Positions 11,576 to 23,400 of a stretch of 64,000 nt of DNA are shown piece by piece. The number at the start of each line of letters is the position of its first letter. Position 1 is the first letter of the stretch. The stretch covers positions 61,104,440-61,168,439 of the forward strand of contig OX235262.1 in the NCBI GenBank assembly GCA_944472135.2. Reading direction: 5' to 3'. Under the pieces are notes generated by a model that worked only from the letters and a program-made list of their open reading frames with translations, was not told where the DNA came from and did not search any database. This DNA is from Trichobilharzia regenti (Eukaryota; Platyhelminthes; Trematoda; Strigeidida; Schistosomatidae). A program made the position numbers and the translations under genes.

Positions 11576-12212
11576 GGTAGAAGATGCTTAGAGCTCTCGA
11601 TAGGCCATCAGTAGTGAAGTATTTATCCCATTCGGAGGATCTTAGCATTGATTCTACTAAGGCCCAGTTTACCTTACTATAGTTCCTATATATTACTTGT
11701 TGTGAAGTGGAGGTATGAGACGCATTGCTACTCAGCGGAATTGGCAGTGCACACATCACTGTTTTGTGGTCGCTCCCTGGAAACTCAGAACCTACTAGGG
11801 TTGAAAGGAGGCTTATATTGTGGCAGAAGATTAAGTCTAGTACGTTATTACCTCTTGTGGGAGTAGTGACAGTTTGTTTCCAGCCAAGTATATCCAGTGT
11901 GCCTAAGAACTTATCAAATGTAGTCGGGCCTGTGGGTATATCCCAGTTGATTTCAGGTAAGTTAAAGTCCCCACATAGGATCTTATAGTCGTATTGTAAG
12001 TCGGATAATTGCTCCAGAGTATTAATAAGTTGGGTCTCGTAATTACTGAAGGTGCCAGGTGCTCTGTAGGTGCATCCAATTAATGCCGTTACGTTATTTA
12101 TGTGTACATTAACCCATAGAGTCTCAGGCATGTTGAGTGTACTACTTTCTAGCTGTGATACAGTAAGTTCATTCAGAAAGATAGTAAGACCTATATGGGT
12201 AGCACTATACAT
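11576..12212 (-). pseudogene. CR1-like LINE endonuclease (APE type)
   Basis: Minus-strand open frame encoding the C-terminal two thirds of an apurinic-endonuclease-like domain: ALIGCTYRAPG, YDYKILCGDFNLPEINWD (GDFN motif), NVLDLIFCHN and the terminal GSDHKTVMC, whose SDH triad is the catalytic His region. This nicks target DNA for target-primed reverse transcription in LINEs of this type. It starts at an internal Met; the N-terminal part with the first catalytic residues is missing. It is cut at 11575 by the fold-back insertion, after which the linker and RT follow at 9596-8056. Confidence 0.85.
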
Positions 12213-12295
12213 TGCAAATGAATGTTGTCAGCCTAGGGATTAATTACTTTCCCATTCTATTTCCTTTATAAATGCATGTATTTATGATATATTGC

Positions 12296-12605
12296 ACTTT
12301 CTTATTTCATTACACTTTAATGATTCACCTTAGCACTTTTACTTTTCTAGGACAGATTTCGATCCCTTGTAAAAGTCGTACTTGCCTCAATATTGGTTGG
12401 TAATCGTATGTCTACAACCACGGGTTGAAAACGAAACGAAGTCGATTATAATATAATATATATATCAACTATTTAACTGTTGAAACATTGTTAACTTGTA
12501 GACAATCTACGATTTGAGGTTATATCACACTTGATCGTGCCTGTAAAAACGGCATGCATTTTCATGTAAATTAATGTGTTTGTATGAAAATATACGTTAT
12601 TGTTA
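12296..12605. mobile_element. Second copy of the repeat at 5101-5486
   Basis: Shares with 5101-5486 the blocks ttaatgattcaccttagcac, tcaatattggttggt, caaccacggg and cttgatcgtgcctgtaaaaa. It ends at the point where the BEL reverse transcriptase frame breaks off (about 12606). As in the first copy, there is no coding capacity. Confidence 0.6.
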
Positions 12606-15019
12606 TAATTGGCTTATCAGTATCACCAACACTAAATCCAAAGTTATCAGAGTTCACATCCCATCGCATACCTAATGTGTGTTCAACTGGTAGAGTATCA
12701 ACAGGCGAATCTCGTACGGTAGGTGCTCTGTCTTCTGGAACTATATGCTTCAAAACGTCTAGACTGTTTGAGACCCACTTAGTTAGACGAAAGCCGGCCT
12801 TAGCTAACACTTCAGTGATGCTTGTTGCAAATCTAACTGCAGACTTATCATCATCGAAGGAGGCTAAACAATCATCCACATAGAAGCAGCAATTGATGGC
12901 GTTCAGCAGATCATTAGGACCAAATGTGGACACTGCCTTCCGTAGAGCAAAATTAGCACAAAACGGGGAGGACGTGGCACCAAATGGAGGCACTGTCATC
13001 CTATATTCTGACACCTTACCACAAGGACCGTCATCAAACCACAAGAACCTTGAGTGATCTCTGTCCCCCTCTGGCACCTGCACTTGTAGGAACATTTCCT
13101 CTATATACGCACTGACAGCAACTGTAAACTATCTGAATCCTAGCAGCAGTCCCACTAATGAGCTAACGCAATATGGGCCACTATACAGATTATCATTCAA
13201 AGAGACTCCTTCATGTTTCGCAGAACAATCGAGCACCAGACGGAGTTTACCTGGCTTCCTCGGGTTAAAAACGGGATGATGGGGAAAATACCACTTCCCT
13301 GGCTCGCTCTGATCAACTAGTCTTTCGACGTAACCCTTCATTATATGTTTATCGACGACATCCTTATATTTGGGCCAGAGGTCTGCATCCGACAGAAACT
13401 TCTTCTGTAAACCCATTAGTCTCTTCTTCTCAACTTTTCTATTACAAACCAACTGTCTATCTTTGAATCTCAATGGTAGACCAACGCTGAAACGCCCGTT
13501 TCCGTATTTACAAGACTCCTCGGCTATTTTAACTGCTTTTAAGTCTTTTACAGAACGACCCGTCTCAGGGACACCGCAGTCGCAAAACTCCTTGTCATAC
13601 ATATTTTTATTCATAGTTTCTAGTTTGTCCCCATCGTTTGCAACTAATGATGATATGTGGACTATGGGTATAGGTCCTCTCACTGTCCATCCTAGTGGTG
13701 TTTTCGTCGCGAACAGATCATCTCTACCTCCGAATCTCTCTTCTAATACCTTGTGAGCTTCTGGCACACTACATCCAATGAGTACTCTCACTCCACCATC
13801 TTGCAGTGTTGGAAACGTTATGTCACACAGGTATGGCTTACCGACAACTGTTTCACGACTAGGTACTATAGCTTCGCCAAGTTTCATACTGGAGGTAGTG
13901 TAAGCAGTATCCACTTCACGGTTTCCCCAGTAGCCAAGGATTCTAACTGAAATGACACTCGTTCACATACTACTGTTTTCGCAGAATTGAAAGTATTTAG
14001 AACCAAAGGTTGCTTTTGGCCCTTAATAACCAAGCAGCCAGCCAGCTTAGCATCTATCAATGTAATGTCTGAACCATTATCCAACAATGCATAAGTCTCT
14101 ACTGAAGATTTCGGTCCTCTCGCCTTAACTGGTAATACCCTTAAATAAACCTGTGGGTTGTCAAGGGGTCTAAAGTTACTATTACAATTAACCGAATTCG
14201 CCGGTTCGTTTACTGTTCTCAGAAGTGGGTGCATATCGGTTGAACCAATACTTCCCTTGTCTTTTGCCTTGAAATTCAACTTTGTGTGCCTCATCTTTAA
14301 ACAACTGAAACACAACCGCTTCTGTTTTGTCATTTTTAAGCTTTCTACAGGAGACATAGCAATGAAGCGATTGCAATCACTCAAATGATGGGCGTTATGA
14401 CAAACGATACACTCATCCTTTCTCGTTGTGCCTTGAGCCTTCACTACAAATGCTTTCTTTATATTCACCGGTTCCTTAGGTTCTACCTTAGAATGCAAAA
14501 TGCTGGCGAATTTGCCCGTCGGTTGGCTGGCATTGTGTTTCACCAGCCTCACAATATCATCTAATCCAGGCTTCAAACCATCTTCCTCTAGCCGGGAACT
14601 AACCTTTATGAGCTTCCTTTGTAGAAGAACCGGTAATTTCTTGACAACTGTCCCAAGCGCCGAACTTGAGTTTAACTCATCCATATTATGAGGATAAGCC
14701 AGAGTATTTCTGTATCCCATTAAATTAACCAAGAACTCTGCGGGTTCCTCGGGGTTGTCACTTAACTGTGCACCATTACACTTGACGGGCAGAAAAATGA
14801 TACGAGATACCATAAACGGCCTTTTAAAATTTGACGTAACAACCTCATGGCCTCTGTATACCGTTCGTTCGGCTTCATGAACTTACAGCAATGGATAGCT
14901 CTTGAAGCAACTCCAGTGCAATACTTCAACAAATACACCAACTTCATTTCCTCATTTATTCCAAGCCCACTCAACATGACTTCAAACTCCTTTACAAACT
15001 GTGGATAATTAGAACTTGT
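12606..15019 (-). pseudogene. BEL/Pao gag-protease-RT remnant
   Basis: Minus-strand polyprotein of a BEL/Pao LTR retrotransposon, truncated at both ends and frameshifted. In order: capsid-like part (FVKEFEVMLSGLGINEEMK, 15010-14770), second gag part with a zinc knuckle CIVCHNAHHLSDC and LCFSCLKMRH (about 14420-14280), aspartic protease with ALLDNGSDITLIDAKLAG (about 14090), a frameshift near 13915, the protease-associated domain, then RT fingers (GKLRLVLDCSAKHEGVSLND) and, after another break near 13110, palm with VPPFGATSSPFCANF and the catalytic box CCFYVDDCLASF. It ends at the repeat at 12605; RNase H and integrase are absent. The protease part is almost identical to 2949-3682. Confidence 0.85.
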
Positions 15020-15190
15020 GTGCAATAACCTTATTGTTGGTTACATATTGGCGTAAGAATAAGGGATTCTCGAGTCGCCAATCTGTGTTCTGCTTTCCCG
15101 CGTTGGTTATTACAAATTGTTTCTGAAAGTCTTCCAGGGACAGCATGAGGTCCAGAGTAGTAAATGCTGGACATCCAGAGCAGAGTGAGG
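15020..15190 (+). repeat. Diverged fragment of BEL-type LTR
   Basis: The blocks aatctgtgttctgctttccc, gttggttattacaaattgtttctga and cagcatgaggtccagag align loosely with the 3' half of the LTR at 6139-6491 in the same order. It abuts the gag end of the copy at 12606-15019 but in opposite orientation to it. Confidence 0.4.
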
Positions 15191-16851
15191 AATTACCCTC
15201 TTTGAACACATGTTGGCTGTCATATGTTACGCGTATGGTGAAGATGAATATGTACAGATGTTGGGTGCAGTCTGCAATTTACTGAACAATGGAATACAGA
15301 AGACTACTAAAACTGACAAAATATGGTTTTATGACACTTTGGTAACTGCATGTACGACAGAACTCGGAAACCCACGTCAAATAACCAGGTCCACCAATAG
15401 CAACATCAGGCCCTTTCTGAAGTTGGCATTCTTGATGGTCACGGCGTTCTAGGAAACGACTCAGTTACACCACTTTAACGGCTTCGAGCTTATTTCCGGT
15501 CGCCCTCCACTAGAAATAACGCTCATGATTGTTGTGTGGTCGGTCACCCTCATAGACCCGAGCCTTAGCCACGCTACCTGTTGGCTCTTAAGCCCGGCCT
15601 CCTAGACCAGTGGCCAGGAGGCTTTTGACTCCGCCCCAACCAGTGAGGGGAGAAGATAACACTTGAGGCCGTCCAAGTGTGTGTTTTTTAACGATGGTGT
15701 GAAGAGAGTATGGAAATACGCGACCACATCAATACTCAGTAGCCGCTCTCATGTTCCTCTCGCACGCGATTGTACTCACTATGGTTCGCTCAGCACAGAT
15801 GAACACACTGGTGGTTGAAACTGAAATGTTTGAGATTCAGCTGAAGTAGCGAACCCGGTTTTTCCCATAAGACATTGTTTAAAGTCAGCTAAGTGTGCTG
15901 AAGGATCAGACAAACTTCTCCTGGGAGGATTTGGTGATTTCAACGGACACAGACATTCCACTGATAATGAAGGAGATGTATTTGTCTTTATGAACAACTA
16001 GTTTGTCTGACTGTCGAGTAAGTGCAACTTACGTTCCAGCTAGAACTATTGCTGAATATTTCTCCTGTCCAGTCCAATCTAAGCACTAACTTGTATCATA
16101 TTGAAGAGGCTACAATTTGCCTAGAACGCAATACTCTCTCCCAAGCCGTTTGGATTTTTGAAAAATAAACCATTCCACTGAAGCAGTCAGATGGAAACGA
16201 ATTGATGAGCAACTAGCTAAGCGTCTGATGGCATAGGAGTGATCATCTGAAGATGGGATGATAACTTGTGGACATTCACAGGAAACTGAAAAGATGACAC
16301 AGAGCTGAATGAAGTGGGGGTGCGTCACCTAAGCCTTATGCCCGACTCGGAACCATATGAACGAATAGTGATTATTATCAGAGGCCAATCTCTGTAACTT
16401 ACTGGACAGCCAATTCGAAAAAGTATGAAGTATCAGAATAAATATCCAAATTAATAAAAGAATATTGAGAAACTATAGTACAGATGTAAGGATGAGTTAT
16501 AGAAGTTAATGATACCTTGAAAATATGGTTGTAGTTCTCTACTAAAAATAATAATATAATCCACATATCCGGTTGAATTCTGTGTTATGTCCACTGGTAG
16601 AATCGGTTTACCGGTAGCTGAAAAGTATATAGATGAGTACGAGTTGTTCTAGTAAGTTCCAGAGACTGCAGAACAGAGATTAGAGGGACAAGTAGACAGT
16701 ATGGACCAGTGAAAATGCGAAGGGGTGGCTAGGAAGATTATACTTTCGTTCGACAGCGAAAGTTATGCCTAATTCTCAAAAAAAATAAAATTAAAAAGAG
16801 TTATGCATTGTGTCCATTTTTAACATTTGGAAAAACTGTACGAACTCATTG
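15191..16851. other. No recognisable gene
   Basis: Intergenic sequence. A GC-richer block at about 15480-15720 (gcccggcctcctagaccagt, cccaaccagtgaggggagaa) stands out from the AT-rich surroundings and may belong to an unseen repeat. Open frames of up to 80 codons here have no motif I know and I do not report them as genes. Confidence 0.4.
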
Positions 16852-17307
16852 TTAAAAACTCCAAAACTCTGCCTTCAGCCTTTCACCTTCAAATGAAAAA
16901 TTAGTCTGGTTGAGCATTAGTAATTTAAGCGTAAGCACAGAAATGTCTGCATTATTATCCTGAGGTGTGAAGTCTTCATTGAATGATACTATGCCAAAAA
17001 GTCCAGCTTCTACATAAAATAGACTATTTGTGTATATGAAATTACCCTCCAACCAAACCACATAGCTCATTATAATGATATTTTGACGCAATCCACCTGA
17101 AACACCAATCATTGCAACCAATATACCAGGAGTGTTTGCCAGTCGGATCGCATTACGCGTATACCAACCTGACTAGTCAGAAAATGAAATTTCCTATCAA
17201 TCCTAACAATTTTATTGAAAGTTATTCGTAAAATAAATTTACTATGCGAAGTTTCAATTAACGTTACGGATAGGCCCAGCTGAACCATCTATTGAGCTGA
17301 TGAGCAT
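16852..17307 (-). CDS. Possible two-exon gene, unidentified 118-aa protein
   Basis: Predicted from sequence only. Exon 1 (17307-17268) begins at an ATG and ends at a GT donor (gtaacg). Exon 2 (17168-16852) starts after tgactagtcag and ends in TAA. The 99-nt intron joins phase 1 to phase 1 (C+GT), giving 118 residues without a stop; the unspliced frame stops at once. The product has a hydrophobic stretch around residues 28-52 (GILVAMIGVSGGLRQNIIIM, then SYVVWL) and a polar, acidic second half (FNEDFTPQDNNADISV). I do not recognise a family. It lies head to head with the HELLS-like gene with 68 bp between start codons. An upstream out-of-frame ATG overlaps the start, which weakens it. It could instead be the 3' exon of a larger gene or chance. 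Confidence 0.35.
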
Positions 17308-17375
17308 GGATACAACTGCATTTTGTTTTAATATCTCGAGTTAGAAGGAAATCACGGGATAACGTTGTATTAAAA
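17308..17375. promoter_or_regulatory. Candidate shared 5' region of two divergent genes
   Basis: Only 68 bp separate the start codon of the HELLS-like gene (17376) from that of the possible minus-strand gene (17307). No TATA box is clear. On the plus strand a pyrimidine-rich tract ending in atatctcgag (AG at 17339-17340) could be an acceptor for spliced-leader trans-splicing, which schistosomes use on some genes; this is inference. Confidence 0.3.
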
Positions 17376-17481
17376 ATGGAGACAGATGAACAGCAGTTTG
17401 ACGGACTTCTAGAAATTCTCGAGAAGATTAATGTCTATGTGAACACGCTGAGATCAAGGCTTGAATTAGAAGAAAATAACA
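17376..17481 (+). CDS. HELLS: HELLS-like exon 1
   Basis: Starts at an ATG in good context (aaaaATGG), the first in frame after a stop at 17328. Encodes the helical segment that in HELLS precedes the helicase core. Donor at 17482 (gttagg); the exon ends in phase 1. Reading through would stop after one more codon (TAG at 17484), so splicing here is required. Confidence 0.75.
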
Positions 17482-20400
17482 GTTAGGTTTCCCTGTGTTT
17501 TTAAACCATAACGTATAGGCATCTGTGATATACCTCAAACATTGGAAGAATGTAAACTTAGAGACCATCAAATATTGGGCTGTAGATGGATACGAACTTT
17601 ATATGAGAATGGAATGAATGGCATACTGGCAGATGAAATGGGCCTCGGCAAAACTGTTCAGGTAAGTAGGCTAACGGCCATCTGCAGGTCATGATCTTTT
17701 TCCGACAATACCAAATGGTGTGGAAATGGCATTGCACTGTCATTTCCAGAAATATTCAACTTTCTCAACTTCACTTACTTTTTGAGCGGGGCGGTGTCAA
17801 AGTTTTTACCTACTTTACCTGTTTTCTCGAGATTGGTTTCAGACCAGTTGTACACTTCACCAATATTTTGAGGGAAATTAATCCACTGTTTTTCATATAA
17901 TAGTGCTTTTTAAACTCTTGACTAGGTTGTAGTATACCGTATTATCTGCGAAACTGTTTGGAACTTCACTCAATATAACTGATACCTCTGAAGGGATTTC
18001 GAATGAGACCTGAACATTCGGAGGCTTCACCATTCTCTCAAATTTTAAGAAGTTATAAGGTTGACTAGAACTTAATGCAAAGTCTCGGCTGATGGAGGCC
18101 ATATTATTAGTTAGCATTCCTATCCTTCTTTTGTCCTCAAATGTGCCTACTTTTCAATTATACAGCTATCAGATCAATAGTTTTGTGTTAATTCTCACAG
18201 TAGGTATTTCTGTAAGTCTTGCTGATTCTCATAAACTTTCACTGAAATATTTCTAGTAATCAGAGAATAAAATGTTTTGTTGACTGTACCTGAAAACAGT
18301 TTCAAGAAGACGATAAATACTCAACCATTCGCCACTATTTCTGTGAATGAATAGTTCGCTTTTCTTAACCACCAACTTTGATTTACCTTAGACGTCTGGC
18401 TTGGAAAAGCTTTTCACCATTGTTCTAACATACTGATAAAAGTTCGCTTGTTTTTATTCAAGACGTATTAATTTAAATTTCGGAAGAGGTGAAGAGCTTT
18501 TAAATAGCGTTCTCTTGTGTTCACTGCTCGTCAAATCTCATCAGTTTTTAACAACTTACACTGATACAGGTATGGAAATCAACACACTTATTATGTAATC
18601 CGTTACACGCGGGTAGATATAAGATAGAGAAAAAATAACTTCTGATAATGACGAATGTTCAGCGAGATGAGAAAACAGATGGGGACTAATACAGCTAGAT
18701 GTATTAAAGAAGTTGTAGTAGCTTAACTTCCAAATCTTACACTAAAATAGACACAAGAGGTGTCTAGGGATGATGGTGATGAATTATTGACTAGGTTAAC
18801 TATGGTATCAGGTAGCATATAGGATTCCAAGATAGCTTTATAGAATTTATGCAGTTCACTAATTGTCCCGGTTTACGAGAAGGGAAACAAATATGCTTTT
18901 AATAACCACAGGAGGATCATATTTCGACCCTTGAACAAGTTCTGCAAAACAGAAGCTCTTAGCAGTGTCCAAAATCATATTTCTTGTCCTGAAGACTGCA
19001 TTTGACTCCATTCCCCAGAGATGTGAAAATGTGTAGCTGTGCAGTGTCGAGGAATTATATTGTGCTAATCAAGGCACACTATTCAATCCCATACAACTGC
19101 GTAAAAATCTATGGTGAGTCTCTATGCGAATTAATCACAATCTAGGTTGCAATTCAAGGACATAAAGTATTACCATTTTCGTCTATTTTCATTATAGATA
19201 TGTTGGTGAAGGTGACTCTGGTTGACTGTGACATTTTGGCGATTGATTTGTTACTTTTAGTCTTTAGCATGCAGATAAAATTGTCCTTCTAGATGAACTC
19301 TGGTAAAACTCCATTTTCTGAATATGTTGAGCATAAACCATAGCAGATTTAGCATTTGATTCTCCCTTCTCGAATGTAAGTTGATGCTGCAGTGTTTTTC
19401 TACACCGACTCCCATTATAAGGGTAGGGAGTAGAGTGGTTGAGCGAGTTGACCACTTCACTTATTTGGAAGTTGCATCAGCTTTGACTGACTGATTGCCA
19501 GTGAAATCTCAGACCAGACACGAAAGACTTCTGGAGCATTTATGAACTCCCATTATCTTCGGCGCGATCGTAATATTTGGATATCAAACAAAGGACTGTG
19601 TGACTGGACTATTGAAAATGGAACATCTCAAGAGACCAGCAGTCTTTAACTGTGGGTGTCTGCCTTTGATTTCTCGTGTTAGGCAATATAACATGGTCAG
19701 TAGTAGTGAGGCTAGGTGTGGAGTGTTAAATAAGGAGGCAAAGTCAGTCAATAACATTTTAGATTTGCATCGATTGAAATAAAAGCAAAATATCTTACGC
19801 ATATCTAGCCACCGCTTTTCTTGACCAGCACTGTTAACTGACACATGATTAGGTCGCTCTGCAAAAGATTTAGAAGTGGTAACACCACAACTTAGCATCA
19901 ATCTGTGAAGTGTGACTATTGGTTTGAGCGACGTACTTAGGCGAAGAATGCCTAGCTGGGGTCCTAAGGATGCTAAGAACAAACAGTTGGATATTGTTAA
20001 TGATGCGGCTGGAAATTGTTTACAGATGCGTGAATTCCTTAACTCCTTGTAATTATTCAGATTCCAAAAATTTCTACTAGTATTTATCTAACAGTTCTTT
20101 CTGCCGTACATCTTCCCCTTTGGTGCCGCTATGTTTCTTTCATCTGATTTCATATGTGGCTTTGCGAAGTCTGACAGCTTATAATTACGCACCTTTTGAA
20201 AAGTTCCACTTTGGTCAGTCAGATTTCAAGGTTCTCTTCTTTGTGTTGTTCATACAAAATGCTTCACAAGGGCAAAACACCTATAGTCGTCAAACTTCTG
20301 AGAGATACTGCATAAAAATGAATGGTATCGGGATGACGTGTAATTACATGACTTCGAAGTTAGTAATATTTAGTTGCCTAAAACTTAAACCATAGAGATG

Positions 20401-23400
20401 CAAATATAAGTTTTACTTCTCCATTTCGTTGAATTTTATTTGCCGTAGTCGCTCAACTGTTTTCTTTACTCAAATAGTTTTGGTAGTAGACTGCGGAGTG
20501 TTTCGTGAACTTTATATTCATCTCAATCATTACTAAAACTAGCTAAGTATTCTTCGCCATAAAGTAAATCTGAGAGCGAAGTATCAAAATTCTCATGTTC
20601 TTCTTACTGAGGTCTTTTCAACAGCTCTCGTTTCTTGATTTGAAGGTTAACTAATTGATCTCAAGTTTATACTCTCTCCATCAGTACCATCAGCCCCAAC
20701 GGGTTGATCTCTGACGAAATCTCAGCACGGATACAGAGGGCTAGTTTCCCATATGTCAGTTTATGCCGTCTCTGACGTACACGTGATATCCGGTTATCGA
20801 CCAAAGGGCGTGTGTACTGCTCAGCACTCCGCTCCGTCCTCATCTATGGCTGTGAGACCATTGGGAATGGAAGACATGAAAAGATTAGCTGTCTTCGATC
20901 ATAGGTGCCTGCATTCTATCTCCTGTGTGAAGTGGTATAATAAGGTGAGTAATGTTGAGGTTAGGCGTCGAGTGCTAGGTAAGGAGGGGAAATCAATCAA
21001 CGAGGCTGTGAAGCAGTTACATCGACTGAGATGGTTAGGACATGTGTAAGCCTAGTAAAGAGGGAAGGTTGGGTGTGTAAGGCTTAAAAGCCTACGCGGT
21101 AAAAAATCGACACAATTGCTATTAAAACTTCAAAGCTCAAACTTGAGGTTCCATGTCCTACTGGGGATGCAAAGGAATAAAATTTAAAAAAATAACCTTA
21201 GAGCAGGAACAAAAGCTACATTAATAAGTCTTCATTTGGAATTATCTGTGTATTGTCATGGCTTATTCAAGTTATGATGTAGTTAGTTAAAAGACTTGAT
21301 AATTATTCGTCATTTCTGTATGTCCACATCCATGTCCTGTAGCTTGCGTGAAACCAAAAAGAAGCTTTATCATCAATTAGGTATTATGTCCACACACATT
21401 TTTAGTCGAGGGATACTGTAGTACCAAAAGAAACACTCCAGTTTACATCCTTTGGATTTGAAATTATGAAAATAAGTTATAACTGCCCAGTGAAATATGT
21501 CGAAATTGAAAGTTGCCTACTGAAACTGTTTTCAGCTTATACAATATCTGTTTATATGAGACTATAACTACCTTGCTACATAGCATCTTCCATCACTGTT
21601 AAACCTAAGTGTCAAATAGATCCTATCTGAATCGACTGGTTATGCTATGAAAATATACGGTACTGTCTGTCTTCTTAGAGTTTTCATGCGAATGGTGATT
21701 ACTCAAAATTATAAGTTCGTCGTGTATTTTTGTTACCGTCAGTATGGTTTCTCTAAATCTGCGTTTAAAACTCCTAAATAAAACCAAATATTATTCTAAC
21801 TAGGCTAGAAGCTATTTATCTATGTCGGGGTATCTTCAACTAAATTTCCTATGGGGTTTTATCGTTTGATGCAAGGTGATAGTCAGGAAGCTGACTAAAT
21901 TGTGTGTATATTAAAGTGAAAGTTTCCCGCCATTCTAAAACGGAGACATCACTGTTATAATCTTAAAATAAACCAATTATTGCAAATAACAACCATCAGT
22001 TACAGGATTTCATCATGAGCTGACATTGGCTAGAGAACCATTGGAGAAGAGTCCCAAACTAGGACGAAACAGCTGTCCAGTACTCCCTGCAGGTTTTCCA
22101 ATGGTTCTCTAGCCAATGTCAGCTCATGATGAAATGCTGTAACTAATCAACCAAATCCCAACAAACAAATACATGAATAACAATGAGATGCTCACTGGCG
22201 ACTGGCCCTATTCAAGTAGGTAGTTACCTGGAGTTCCAGTGGGAAGTCGTGACCAGTAGGGTGGAACAGGTTGGTGTGAGGTCAAATACTCGCCGAAGAC
22301 ATTGGCTAGCGGTTGCGCTATATAGTGAATTGGCAGAAGTTAGAATTCATGGGCTGGCCATTGGATCGGGTCCCACTGGCTTAATGGTCTACGGGCTAGC
22401 TCGCCTTGGAGCCACAAGATCCTGGGTTCGAACCCAGTAGGTGCGTACTGTTGAAGAGTCCCAAACTAGGACGATGGAAACAGATGTTCAGTACTCCCAG
22501 GTTTTCCAATGGTTCTCTAACTAATGCCAGCTCATGATGAAATCCTGTAACTAATCAACCAAATCCCTACAAACCGATACTTGAGTAACAACCGTCAGTG
22601 TTATAGACTACTACAAGTAGTTCGCAAAATATCGGCTGCTACAGTTCTACCCAGGACCTACACTGAAGTGATTTGTAAGATCTTGTGGATACGTTGGTCA
22701 AAAGCGTAGCCTGAGGTGGAAGCTGAGATACTTTCACGCCTTTTGCTGGCTGGTAGTCATGTCACTGACTGGTATTACGACAGACTTAGATTCATTTTAT
22801 GGAGTAACAGCTTGTTAAACTGCAAGAGGTAGATATACCCAAAAATTTCTGGTTTGTTCGGTTCATTTGATAATTCAGGAGGATTTATTTGTATTATTTG
22901 GTAAAATACTACTATTTGGTTAGGACTCTTGCAGACCATGCATATGGTCCGAGGTTCGACCCTCTGCTGACGCGCACCTGATATTAATGGTCGGCCTGCG
23001 AAATTTGGGCTACTGATATCACATGATGAAAATTCCATACTTGTACCAAAAACACGGTGTGGAATCAAGCTAAAATCAAAAACAAAATTAGTGAAAAACG
23101 GCAACAGTGTGGTGAATATGTATGTGTAAGTGAACACATATGCAGCAAAGTTTTGCATTCGATTTGAGTAATATTCAAAGTGAACATTTCTTCTTTTGTG
23201 CTTGTTATCTATATGAAAGTTAGTTGTGAGACTTGGCCATTGAGAATGGAAGACACGAAAAGATTAGCTGTCTTCGATCATAGGTGCCTGCGTTCTATCT
23301 CCGTGTGAAGTGGCATTGTTGTGAGAGGTGGCTACTAGCCAAAAGTTGTAGACAGCATTTTACGTTAATGTGTATGTCGTAAATATTGATCTTGAGAAAA

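Noticed and set aside
12213..12295. Start of the CR1-like endonuclease or an ORF1
   Set aside because: No recognisable endonuclease N-terminus follows upstream on the minus strand; the element is simply truncated here.
15210..15452. 80-codon plus-strand frame as a gene
   Set aside because: No motif, no splice structure and no repeat match; length is within chance for this composition.
17893..18117. Additional HELLS exon or separate gene
   Set aside because: Frame is on the minus strand, has no homology and the plus-strand phases of exons 2 and 3 already join without a gap.
19584..19982. 132-codon minus-strand frame
   Set aside because: It is antisense to a decayed LINE whose plus-strand motifs are recognisable.
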